A DNA stretch of 64,000 nucleotides from Candidatus Poribacteria bacterium (GTDB taxonomy: Bacteria; Poribacteria; WGA-4E; WGA-3G). Each line of letters opens with the position of its first letter. The first letter of the stretch is position 1. Shown here one piece after another: positions 28,501 through 35,605 of this stretch. The notes below the pieces were generated by a model that was not told where the DNA came from, made no database searches, and saw nothing but the letters and a program-made list of their open reading frames with translations. The position numbers and the translations under genes are program-made. Where the stretch lies: NCBI GenBank assembly GCA_022827625.1, contig JAJEIE010000004.1, forward strand, positions 123,702-187,701. The letters are read 5' to 3'.

Positions 28501-29699
28501 ATCTCTATGTGATGAGATGGAACGGCACAACGTTGCTACCCTTCTGGCATCGGAAAATGGAAGAGACCCCGTCGCTTTTAACAGCGGAACTCGATCAGAA
28601 CGACTTTAACGAATTTTATGTCAATCTTGAAGACGGAATTTATCGTTTTGAATCCATCTTCGCAACGGATCCAAATTCCATTGACGCGTTCAAACCGTGG
28701 AACGTTGAAGCGAGACCGTTGACTGAAAAGGCGGTGCAAGTTACGTGGGACGCTCAGTCGGACGACGCAACAGAGGCGGAGCCGCTTGGGCAGGACCTCC
28801 TTTTTACTGTCTACCGCGCACAGGGCGGAAAGGAGAAAGCACCGCCTGATAGCGACTTTCAGAAGGTCGCTGAAGACCTCACGGTCACGAGATACATTGA
28901 CCGCCGTGTGACGAAAGACAACACCTATTGGTACACCGTCACGACGCAGGTTGACGCGTCCGAAACTCGCCGCATCGATGCTGTCGCTGCGACCCCGCGA
29001 GAACCACCGCAATTAGTGCGTGCCGTTTATCACCGTCCCGAAAGGGAGATGCCCGCTTTACAAGTTGACGCACCAATTGACCTGCCCGATGAATCTCTAC
29101 AGGGGAACGTCTGGGTGATTGTGACGTTTGACCGGCGGATGGACCTCAATGTTGGGGACGAAAACCGGTATATCCTGCGAATAACAAAACGCATCGATGG
29201 CGTAACACCTATATCTGCTATCCGTGATCGGATGGGCACACGCGCCCTATTAGTGTTTGACAAGGATAACCTCCTTTCACACTTCGGGCAACCCTTGACG
29301 GCTGAAACCGACCAATATGAGATTACCGTTTCTAACGTAACTGATATTGACGAGAACCCGATCCGCGCTTCCACACGTCCCCTTGAAATTCCACCCAGTG
29401 TTGTCGGGGCAGCCGTGTCGGATTTGACGCAGGTACGGGTCTATCCAAATCCGGTGCGACCGAATAGGGCTGATAAGGGTGTGATTACTTTTGACAGGCT
29501 CCCGAACGGGACGCGCATTCAACTCTTTGATGCCAGGGGTGCATTGCTGGAAACCCTAAACGTAACCGAACAGGATCACAACCGCAAAGAGTGGTGGCTC
29601 ACAAGCAACAGCACCGCTGATGTCTCAAGCGGTATCTACATCTACGTCTTAGAATTCGATACCCTAAAAAAGATAGGAAAAATCGCGGTGATTAAGTGA
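25554..29699 (+). CDS. Secreted S8 subtilase with FG-GAP-like and C-terminal sorting domains
   Basis: A 1381-residue exported protease. A signal peptide (about 1-21) and an I9/fervidolysin-like prodomain (about 30-125) precede the catalytic domain (about 140-450). Its triad is D172 (IIDSGID), H239 (GHGTHVAG) and S396 (GTSMASPH), with the oxyanion Asn in AAAGNS. After Ig-like parts, FG-GAP-type repeats (VTSDFDADGLLEIVG, IADLDRDGQKEIIGAD, IADFDEDGRTEWVAG) form a probable propeller near 670-1020. A fibronectin-like segment follows. The end, VRVYPNPVRP...SSGIYIYVLE, is a FlgD/Por-type tail. Likely extracellular or surface-bound. Confidence 0.92.
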   Translation: MRYFSVLFIAVLLLSAARSEAAPENPSLVDRFVTPAHVTPGELLIRLTPAAAADVERLHAKAPIAAMHLQHEVESLHPLFPYLAHPSRNPNLKRIYLLRFALDAPLETLKAAYEQSPFVEAVEYNYLRPTLADAVFPNDPKYPEQWSLPLMKLPQAWAIEKGNREVVIAIIDSGIDYRHDDLASKAWINPDEVPDNGLDDDGNGYVDDIYGWDFTDAPNLQAEGDYIEGDNEPIDESGHGTHVAGIAGAMPDNGIGIAGVAWECPLMAIRAGLSLGGSSRMQDDDSAAAIVYAADNGASVINMSWGSEHRSFVIQDAINYAYARGVVLVAAAGNSQKPEAIFPAAYRKVIAVASTEQNQQRFYQSNFGAAIDIGAPGNVILSTQINNQYRLLTGTSMASPHVAGVAALMLAKRPGLTHEEVRHILINTTDPVHREDSDELDERFVGAGTINAERALLASGILQARILAPETNSGGADAITVVGTAGGYKFRSWQLSYGASTVPTEFTPFTQPSVAQKIGETLAVWDTATVPEGIYTVRLTTTATDGQETHDQVVLSVDRTPPHILSLTATETLYGERGLTVFTWATDDITQNTLYYRRKGSLAPFAPITTTDLGVEHLLSLGLETGIYQFFVEAENTTNLKAREDNAGAFYLIDVVGGYVSPSGFIEKPLDIPPLHIASVTSDFDADGLLEIVGSPLDLGNGTDTDLQTAILAIYERLPTGRYALAHTIESVDGLSNLEKFIPWAVGDTDGDALLEVLATDDERTFLVESTVPRGYPNRIIWESPFLSGGTIADLDRDGQKEIIGADNNNDRLLVFEYDPAVNAHVEKAVLVNESPGSNVFAQTFAIADFDEDGRTEWVAGDSEGELFLYESTTISNTFRLEWQAQLPLKDITQFVSGDLTGDGKPEFVVGGLLSLPNLSSSGPLIWKFFVFTHTPNGYAVLSNGTREAAVAIAPHRLNGNSLAIADLDRDGANELIVATYPNLYVMRWNGTTLLPFWHRKMEETPSLLTAELDQNDFNEFYVNLEDGIYRFESIFATDPNSIDAFKPWNVEARPLTEKAVQVTWDAQSDDATEAEPLGQDLLFTVYRAQGGKEKAPPDSDFQKVAEDLTVTRYIDRRVTKDNTYWYTVTTQVDASETRRIDAVAATPREPPQLVRAVYHRPEREMPALQVDAPIDLPDESLQGNVWVIVTFDRRMDLNVGDENRYILRITKRIDGVTPISAIRDRMGTRALLVFDKDNLLSHFGQPLTAETDQYEITVSNVTDIDENPIRASTRPLEIPPSVVGAAVSDLTQVRVYPNPVRPNRADKGVITFDRLPNGTRIQLFDARGALLETLNVTEQDHNRKEWWLTSNSTADVSSGIYIYVLEFDTLKKIGKIAVIK

Positions 29700-29728
29700 G
29701 TCCGATTCATTTAGTTTTATCTTAGTTA

Positions 29729-30003
29729 GTAGTAGGGCAATTCATTGCCCGTCTTTCATTCAGTTAGTAGTAGGGCAATTCATTGCCCGTCTTTCATTCA
29801 GTTAGTGGTAGGGCAATTCATTGCTCGTTATTGGTATAGTTTTATCTTAGTTAGTAGTAGGGCAATTCATTGCCCGTCTTTCATTCAGTTAGTAGTAGGT
29901 CTCTTAATTGCTCGTTATTGGTATAGTTTTATCTTAGTTAGTAGTAGGGCAATTCATTGCCCGTCTTTCATTCAGTTAGTAGTAGGGCAATTCATTGCCC
30001 GTT
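29729..30003. repeat. REP array upstream of RAYT gene
   Basis: Seven forward REPs of the GGGCAAT/ATTGCCC type, each with GTAGTAG or GTGGTAG foot, start near 29729, 29767, 29805, 29853, 29891, 29940 and 29979. Linkers recur (GTCTTTCATTCAGTTA; TATTGGTATAGTTTTATC). All face the transposase gene and end 16 bp before its start codon. Confidence 0.88.
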
Positions 30004-30019
30004 CCAAAACGCTTGGGAT

Positions 30020-30619
30020 ATGTACAATTATCGTAAACAAACACCTAAACAAAAAGCCCAAACTCTGCATCAGCGGCAAACGCGCCGTTTACCGCTCCAT
30101 GAACCACCGCACTTCCGTTGCGCCAAAGGTTGGTTCCTGATTACCGCGGCTACTTATGAGCATAAAAGATATTTTCATACTAAAGAAGATCAAGCGTGGC
30201 TTCTTAGCGAATTAAAAAAAGAACTTCAAATCGCTAAGATCCCTATTAGTAGTTGGGTTGTGTTACCAAATCATTATCATCTATTGGTTCAGTGTCAACC
30301 GCTTTCGGTGATTAGTGCGCCTTTGCGTAAAGTCCATGCCCGTACAGCACGTGAGTTGAATCGGCGCGACGGACTGACAGGTCGAAAAATTTGGCATCTT
30401 TTCAGTGATCGACAGATTCGCAATGAACGCCATTATTATACTACACTAAATTATATCCATTATAATCCGACAAAGCATGGGTACGTAAAAAAACCGGCAG
30501 ATTGGGTTTGTTCAAGTTTTCATTGGTATGAAAAGCACTTTGGTATTGAATGGCTGCGAGATCTCTGGCGGGCTTATCCTGTTCATGATTATGGAAAGGG
30601 TTGGGATTGGTTAAGTTAG
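30020..30619 (+). CDS. REP-associated tyrosine transposase (RAYT, IS200-like Y1 family)
   Basis: A 199-residue single-strand transposase/nuclease. RAYTs are domesticated relatives of IS200/IS605 TnpA that act on REP hairpins with a GTAG/GTGG foot. The HUH metal motif is H85-Y-H87 (LPNHYHLLV). The catalytic tyrosine helix is NYIHYNPTKHG, with Y145 the likely nucleophile. A closing W.CSS(F/Y) segment is also typical. The frame reads back to 29957 through REP sequence, but MYNYRKQTPKQ at 30020 is the sensible start. It is flanked on both sides by its presumed target REPs and has no other transposon ends. Confidence 0.9.
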   Translation: MYNYRKQTPKQKAQTLHQRQTRRLPLHEPPHFRCAKGWFLITAATYEHKRYFHTKEDQAWLLSELKKELQIAKIPISSWVVLPNHYHLLVQCQPLSVISAPLRKVHARTARELNRRDGLTGRKIWHLFSDRQIRNERHYYTTLNYIHYNPTKHGYVKKPADWVCSSFHWYEKHFGIEWLRDLWRAYPVHDYGKGWDWLS

Positions 30620-30672
30620 TCACGTGCTTCAGGGAACGCTGTAAAGTTTTCCCTTCTACCAACGAATGGCTC

Positions 30673-31251
30673 GTAGTAGTGCGATTCATCGCACGTCAAA
30701 AACAGATGGGTTCGTAGTAGTGCGATTCATCGCGCGTCAAGAACGTGCAATGAATTGCCCTACTACAAACGGGGGTTGAGGATCAGTGAGTTTTCCCTTC
30801 TACCAACGAATGGCTCGTAGTAGTGCGATTCATAGCACGTCAAGAACAGATGGGTTCGTAGTAGTGCGATTCATAGCACGTCAAGAACAGATGGGTTCGT
30901 AGTAGTGCGATTTATCGCGCGTCAAGAACGTGCAATGAATGGTTTCCCTACTACAAACGGGGGTTGAGGATCAGTGAGTTTTCCCTTCTACCAACGAATG
31001 GCTCGTAGTAGTGCGATTCATCGCACGTTCTTGGTAGGTAATTGACGGTCAATGAATTGCCCTACTACAAACGGGGGTTGAGGATCAGTGAGTTTTCTCT
31101 TCTACCAATGGATGGGTTCGTAGTAGTGCGATTTATCGCACGTTCCCGTTTCTGTTGCCTGAATTTTCAGAAAGTATTTCAGTAATTGACGGGCAATGAA
31201 TTGCCCTACCACAAACAGAATGGGAAGACGGTCAATGAATTGCCCTACTAC
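30673..31251. repeat. Composite REP array downstream of RAYT
   Basis: About a dozen REPs in both orientations. Forward copies have GTGCGAT-type stems (some degraded to CATAGCAC). Inverted copies have GGGCAAT-type stems ending in CTACTAC. A larger unit that includes TTTTCCCTTCTACCAACGAA and CGGGGGTTGAGGATCAGTGA recurs at about 30649, 30788, 30977 and 31090, showing segmental duplication. No gene is present. Confidence 0.85.
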
Positions 31252-31269
31252 AAACAGAAGAAAGCACAA

Positions 31270-32247
31270 ATGAACGATTTTATTCTTATTGCAAACCCAG
31301 TCTCCGGCAAAGGCAAAGCCAAAAGCACCGCTGAACAGGCACACGCCGCGCTCACCGAAGCCGGACAGCAAGGACAACTGGTATTCACCGCAGCAGCTGG
31401 CGACGCAAAACGTTTCGCACACGAAGCCGCTGCCAATGGCGTGCGATTCGTGATTGCTTGCGGGGGTGATGGAACGCTGCACGAGGTCGTAAACGGCATA
31501 GCAACCCTTCCAGACGTGATTTTAGGAGTCCTGCCGTGTGGGCGCGGTAACGATTTCGCCGCCGCGATCGGCGTACCCCTGAAGCCGGAGACGGCAATCG
31601 CGACGCTTTTATCAGGCACCCCTATCCACGTAGACTTAGGACGTTGCTATAATAGCCGTCAGCAATCAGTAGTCAGTAATCAGCAAGAGGGTGGAACTTC
31701 ACCGGAAACCTCTTTACTGAAAGCCGAAAGCCAAGAGCCGACGGCTGATCACTATTTTACCACCATCGCCACCTGCGGTTACGATGCCGAAGTCAGCCGC
31801 CGCGCTGCCAAAGGGACACCCGTATTCGCAGGCACCGCCTCCTACGCCTACGCCGCCGTAGAAACCCTCTTTTACTACGATCCGCCTGTTGTGCACCTTG
31901 AAGGGGATTTCGGCACTTACGATGGAGAGATCCTTCTTGCCGCTACCGGCATTACGAACCGTTACGGCGGCGGATTCAAAATTGTACCGGATGCACGTAT
32001 CGACGATGGGCTTTTCGATGTCTGTATCATCCGTCCGGTTTCTGAGTTGACAGTGCTTCGGCTTATGGTGACGCTCTTCTGGGGGGGACACGTTTCACAT
32101 CCAGCCGTTTCCATACACCGGACCCGTGCGATAACCATCAAGACAGAGACCCCGCTACTGCTTTACGCCGACGGCGAACCGATGTCCGAGACACCCGTAA
32201 CAATTGAAACAATCAAACATGGACTCGTCGTGATGTCTCCCCGTTAA
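31270..32247 (+). CDS. Diacylglycerol/lipid kinase (DagK family) with repeat-derived insertion
   Basis: A 325-residue cytoplasmic lipid kinase of the DAGK catalytic family, phosphorylating diacylglycerol or a related lipid with ATP. Motifs are ANPVSGKGKA near the start, the nucleotide-binding CGGDGTLHEVVNG (about 64-76) and CGRGNDFA. The C-terminal domain has YADGEPM..TPV. Residues 129-159 are encoded by a 93-bp heptad-arm palindrome (31654-31746) inserted in frame between VDLGR and YFTTIATCGYDAEV. The start 31270 is preferred; the frame extends upstream only through REP sequence. Confidence 0.9.
   Translation: MNDFILIANPVSGKGKAKSTAEQAHAALTEAGQQGQLVFTAAAGDAKRFAHEAAANGVRFVIACGGDGTLHEVVNGIATLPDVILGVLPCGRGNDFAAAIGVPLKPETAIATLLSGTPIHVDLGRCYNSRQQSVVSNQQEGGTSPETSLLKAESQEPTADHYFTTIATCGYDAEVSRRAAKGTPVFAGTASYAYAAVETLFYYDPPVVHLEGDFGTYDGEILLAATGITNRYGGGFKIVPDARIDDGLFDVCIIRPVSELTVLRLMVTLFWGGHVSHPAVSIHRTRAITIKTETPLLLYADGEPMSETPVTIETIKHGLVVMSPR
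31654..31746. repeat. Heptad-arm palindrome inside the lipid-kinase gene
   Basis: The ends AGCCGTC and GACGGCT are perfectly inverted. Inside are ATCAGTAGTCAGTAATCAG and the core AAGAGGGT...AACCTCTTT. It is exactly 93 bp long, 31 codons, and keeps the reading frame. Confidence 0.75.
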
Positions 32248-32315
32248 TCGGGAATTGGGTTTACCCACACCAGAATTAACAACGCCCTTAAATTACTTAG
32301 GAGATACCATCTAAA

Positions 32316-32546
32316 ATGGAAAATGTCCATCTTATCAATAATGAAGAAGTGAATGAGGTTGTTAAGGAAGTTCGCGAGATGCGCAATAGACTCTCAGCAG
32401 AATTTGGACATGACCGAAGCCGATTGTACGCGCATTATCAAAAAATAGAAAAAGAATTACGCAAGTCAGGAAAATATAAGTTCGCTGAACCTCCCAAGGA
32501 AGAACCAGAGCCTCCAAAATCTGCTAACGTTGAAGCAGCAGATTAA
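32316..32546 (+). CDS. Small charged hypothetical protein
   Basis: A 76-residue hydrophilic protein: a helical N-terminal half (EEVNEVVKEVREMRNRLSAEF), then RSRLYAHYQKIEKELRK, and a Pro/Glu-rich tail. No signal or membrane segment. It has a good ribosome binding site (TTAGGAGA). I do not recognise a family; the look is of a short coiled-coil or antitoxin-like protein, but no toxin partner is adjacent. Confidence 0.6.
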   Translation: MENVHLINNEEVNEVVKEVREMRNRLSAEFGHDRSRLYAHYQKIEKELRKSGKYKFAEPPKEEPEPPKSANVEAAD

Positions 32547-32608
32547 GGCTTGAGAACGAAAGAAGGATTTCGGAGGTCTCTTCGATCATTTCCAATAAAA
32601 ACCCATTA

Positions 32609-32800
32609 AGCGTCCTCCGGGTACATTCCTTCTATCACATCCGCATACCGCTCAATAGTTTGTCAAGTTGTAAGTCCCCCTGATAAGGGGCGGGGAATGC
32701 CATTAAGGCATTCATACCGTTGATTCTTTAGGGGGTTTTCAGTTGTTTAAGGCGTCCTCCGGGTACATCCCTTCTATCACATCCGCGTACTTCTCAATGA
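32609..32800. repeat. Duplicated 3' end of acyl-CoA synthetase gene
   Basis: A 50-bp segment at 32609-32659 (GCGTCCTCCGGGTACAT and onward) is repeated at 32751-32800 with a few changes. The second copy is the true gene end; the first is a remnant. Between them are a C-rich hairpin-like stretch and a 22-bp segment (32705-32726) that recurs at 48367-48388. Confidence 0.7.
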
Positions 32801-34514
32801 TGACATTCCGCTTCAATTTCAGCGTCGGTGTCATCTCATCGGCATCTTGCGAAAATTCCTTTTCAAGAAGCACGAACCGGCGCACTTGCTCAAAGTCCGC
32901 AAAATCCGTCAAACGACTCCGAATCTCCCGTTGGATGAGTTGTTGGACCTGGCGTGCTTGGAGCATCTCTGAAAGTTCCGTCGTCTCAACGTCGTTTTCA
33001 GCTGCCCACACCTTAAGCGCATCAAAATTCGGAACAATGAGTGCTGCGAGGTTCTTACGTTCATTGCCAATCAGCAGAATCTGACTGATAAAAGGGCTTT
33101 GCACCAATTCACTCTCTATCGGTTGCGGTGCCACGTTTTTACCGTTTGAAAGCACAATGATATTTTTCTTTCTGTCCGTAATTTTAACAAAACCGTCCGC
33201 GTCAATAATGCCAATATCACCGGTGTAGAACCATCCGTCCGCATCAATGACTTCTGATGTCTCAGCTGCATTGTTAAAATAGCCTTTCATAACGTGTGGA
33301 CCCCGGGTCAGAATCTCGCCGTCTTCAGCGATCCACACCTCGATGCCCGGAACAGGTTCACCGACAGTGCCGAACCTCCATTTCGCCGGATGGTTCAGAC
33401 TGATAACAGGCGAGGTCTCCGTTAAGCCGTAGCCCTCCAGAATCAAGATACCCGCTGCGTGGAAAAATTCAGCAATCGCTTGTGGTAACGCCGCACCCCC
33501 GGAGACGAAAAATCGGAGTCTACCCCCCGTCGCTGCCTTCAACTTCGCGAAGACAAGTTTATCCGCAATGCCCTGTTTCAGTTTTAAAAGCGGAGACGGA
33601 TTTTTGCCTTGCTGAATTGATGCACTCACCGCTGAACCGACAGAGACACCCCAGTGGAAAATCTTCTGTTTCAACGGCGAACCCGCCTGCACGGCACTGA
33701 GCACCCGATCGTGCATCGTTTCATACAGACGCGGCACACTCAGCATCACCGTCGGGGAAACTTCCTGCATATTCCGCGCAACCGTGAAGGTACTCTCCGC
33801 ATAAGCAATCTTTGACCCCGAGAAGAGTGGGACGTAGTGTCCACCGAGCCGTTCAAAGACATGCGATAACGGGAGGAAAGATAACAACACATCCGTTTCA
33901 CGGACCTCAATCAGCGATTTACACGCTTGTAGGTTGAAAATGAAATTCGCATGCGTCAGCATAACACCTTTCGGATTCCCTGTTGTACCGGACGTATAGA
34001 TGATCGTCGCGATGTCATCTTCACTTGTCGTATTGTCAGGGGTTTCACCTGTGGATTTGCAGATCGCCTCAAATTCGGTAACGCCTTCCGGGATTTCACC
34101 TTCGATCGGATCAAAAACAATTATATGTTCAAGGCTCGGCACATCATCTCGGATAGAAAGCACTTTCTTCAATTGTGATTCTGTAGAGACACAGATAACT
34201 TTTGACCCAGAATCTTTGAGGATGTAACTGACCTGTGCTGCGGTCAGTGTTGAGAACATCGGGACAGTTACCCCGCCCACTTTGAGACTCCCAAAGTCCG
34301 TGATTGCCCATTCCGGACGGTTCTCAGAGAGGAGTGCAACCCGGTCATCTTTTTCTACCCCTAATGCGTGGAGTCCTCTACTAAAAGCATCCACCGATGC
34401 GCCGAGTTCGGTGTAAGAGATGTCTTGATAGGTGTCACCTTTCGGTTTATGTGCGAGTGCAGGTTTATCACCGTAGTGCTGAATTGCTTCTTCAAACATG
34501 GATATCAGTGTCAT
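32739..34514 (-). CDS. AMP-dependent long-chain acyl-CoA synthetase
   Basis: A 591-residue adenylate-forming enzyme that activates fatty acids to acyl-CoA via acyl-AMP. The phosphate-binding motif is IIYTSGTTGNPKGVMLTH, followed by GYGLTETSP, the GWFYTGDIG hinge region and ITDRKKNIIVLSNGKNV. The length and motifs fit the FadD-like/FACS group. The start 34514 has AGGAGGGG 7 nt upstream; the frame to 34562 lies in the promoter. It is transcribed alone from the promoter at 34547-34575, away from the giant surface gene. Confidence 0.93.
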   Translation of the reverse strand: MTLISMFEEAIQHYGDKPALAHKPKGDTYQDISYTELGASVDAFSRGLHALGVEKDDRVALLSENRPEWAITDFGSLKVGGVTVPMFSTLTAAQVSYILKDSGSKVICVSTESQLKKVLSIRDDVPSLEHIIVFDPIEGEIPEGVTEFEAICKSTGETPDNTTSEDDIATIIYTSGTTGNPKGVMLTHANFIFNLQACKSLIEVRETDVLLSFLPLSHVFERLGGHYVPLFSGSKIAYAESTFTVARNMQEVSPTVMLSVPRLYETMHDRVLSAVQAGSPLKQKIFHWGVSVGSAVSASIQQGKNPSPLLKLKQGIADKLVFAKLKAATGGRLRFFVSGGAALPQAIAEFFHAAGILILEGYGLTETSPVISLNHPAKWRFGTVGEPVPGIEVWIAEDGEILTRGPHVMKGYFNNAAETSEVIDADGWFYTGDIGIIDADGFVKITDRKKNIIVLSNGKNVAPQPIESELVQSPFISQILLIGNERKNLAALIVPNFDALKVWAAENDVETTELSEMLQARQVQQLIQREIRSRLTDFADFEQVRRFVLLEKEFSQDADEMTPTLKLKRNVIIEKYADVIEGMYPEDALNN

Positions 34515-34546
34515 ATAATCGCCCCTCCTGCCGTTGTTTGTGAAAA

Positions 34547-34575
34547 ATATTAACATACACAACGATACAAGTCAA
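34547..34575 (-). promoter_or_regulatory. Promoter of acyl-CoA synthetase gene
   Basis: On the minus strand, TTGACT (34570-34575), 17 bp, TAATAT (34547-34552). The -10 box lies about 33 nt before the start codon. Confidence 0.65.
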
Positions 34576-34603
34576 GTTAATCATTAATGTCAGCCCCCCG
34601 TTC

Positions 34604-35105
34604 GTAGTAGGGCAATTCCTTGCCCGTGTTTGGTTCTGGAACGTGCGATGAATCGCACGACTACAAACAGCCCCATTCATAGTAGGTCAATTCCTGTTAG
34701 TAGTAGGGCAATTCATTGCCTGTCTTTCATTTTGTTAGTAGTAGGGCAATTCATTGCCCGTTCTTGCGAAGCTTCCGTCCTTGACGTTCGATGAATCGCA
34801 CGACTACAAGCTCGTCCGTTAGTAGTAGGGCAACCCTTCCTTGCCCGTCTTTCATTTTGTTAGTAGTAGGGCAATTCCTTGCCCGTGTTTGGTTCTGGAA
34901 CGTGCGATGAATCGCACGACTACAAACAGCCCCATTCATAGTAGGTCAATTCCTGTTAGTAGTAGGGCAATTCATTGCCCGTTCTTTCGAGCCTCCGTCC
35001 TTGACGTTCGATGAATCGCACGACTACGAGCTCGTCCGTTAGTAGTAGGGCAACCCTTCCTTGCCCGTCTTTCATTTTGTTAGTAGTAGGGCAATTCCTT
35101 GCCCG
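34604..35105. repeat. REP array with 259-bp duplicated block
   Basis: Forward GGGCAAT-type REPs (some with CCTTGCCC on the right arm) alternate with inverted GTGCGAT-type REPs ending in GACTAC. A block starting near 34611 recurs near 34870, offset 259 bp, including GTGTTTGGTTCTGGAACG. No gene seen. Confidence 0.85.
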
Positions 35106-35605
35106 TCTTCAGCATGTTTATCTGATTCAAAATACTACTAAAAATATAATTTGCTTTTTTTTTTGACATATTGTATAATTTAAGTTACATATAGACATTA
35201 ATTTTTTTAATTTGAATTAATAATAAAAAATGTCATATTATAACTAAATAAACCGTCCAAACTATTCTATTTCATAGAACCAAGAAAGAAATTATAAAGT
35301 GACGAACCGATCTATTCAGACTGCAATACGAAAGAGAAGGATACAAAGCGTGCCATGTTCAATGATGGATACGCTGTGCTGCTTAGCACTACCTGTTTCT
35401 TCAACTCACATCACTAAGCCCCCCCCCCGCTTTACTTACATTAAGTATTTTCGGTATTTTACTTCACAAAATCATATTAGCAGTGTTAACCACTGCGCGA
35501 TTGCCCGCGCCCACCGTTGCGTCGCGGGCTGTCTTTGTTGCCTTCGGCTTTTCCCAGTGCGTCTTATCCCTACCACTCTCCATTGGAGACCCATAAAGGA
35601 GCCTT
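35106..35605 (+). promoter_or_regulatory. AT-rich leader of giant surface-protein gene
   Basis: A 500-bp stretch with no convincing gene. It contains a T10 tract (35155-35164) next to TTGACA and TATAAT (35174-35179), a very AT-rich block to 35290, a C10 tract (35419-35428), and a hairpin GCCCGCG/CGCGGGC (35503-35529). AAAGGAG precedes the start codon. A promoter near 35150-35190 is plausible, but the -35/-10 spacing is not standard. A 105-codon frame at 35299-35616 has no coding character. Confidence 0.4.

Noticed and set aside
29729..30003. Possible CRISPR array
   Set aside because: The repeats are short self-complementary REPs, the spacers are repeated and of unequal length, and no cas genes are near.
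29745..30140. Open frame of 131 codons over the REP array
   Set aside because: It reads REP sequence and then overlaps the RAYT gene in another frame.
35503..35529. Riboswitch in the leader of the giant gene
   Set aside because: A GC hairpin is present, but I could not match any known aptamer core.
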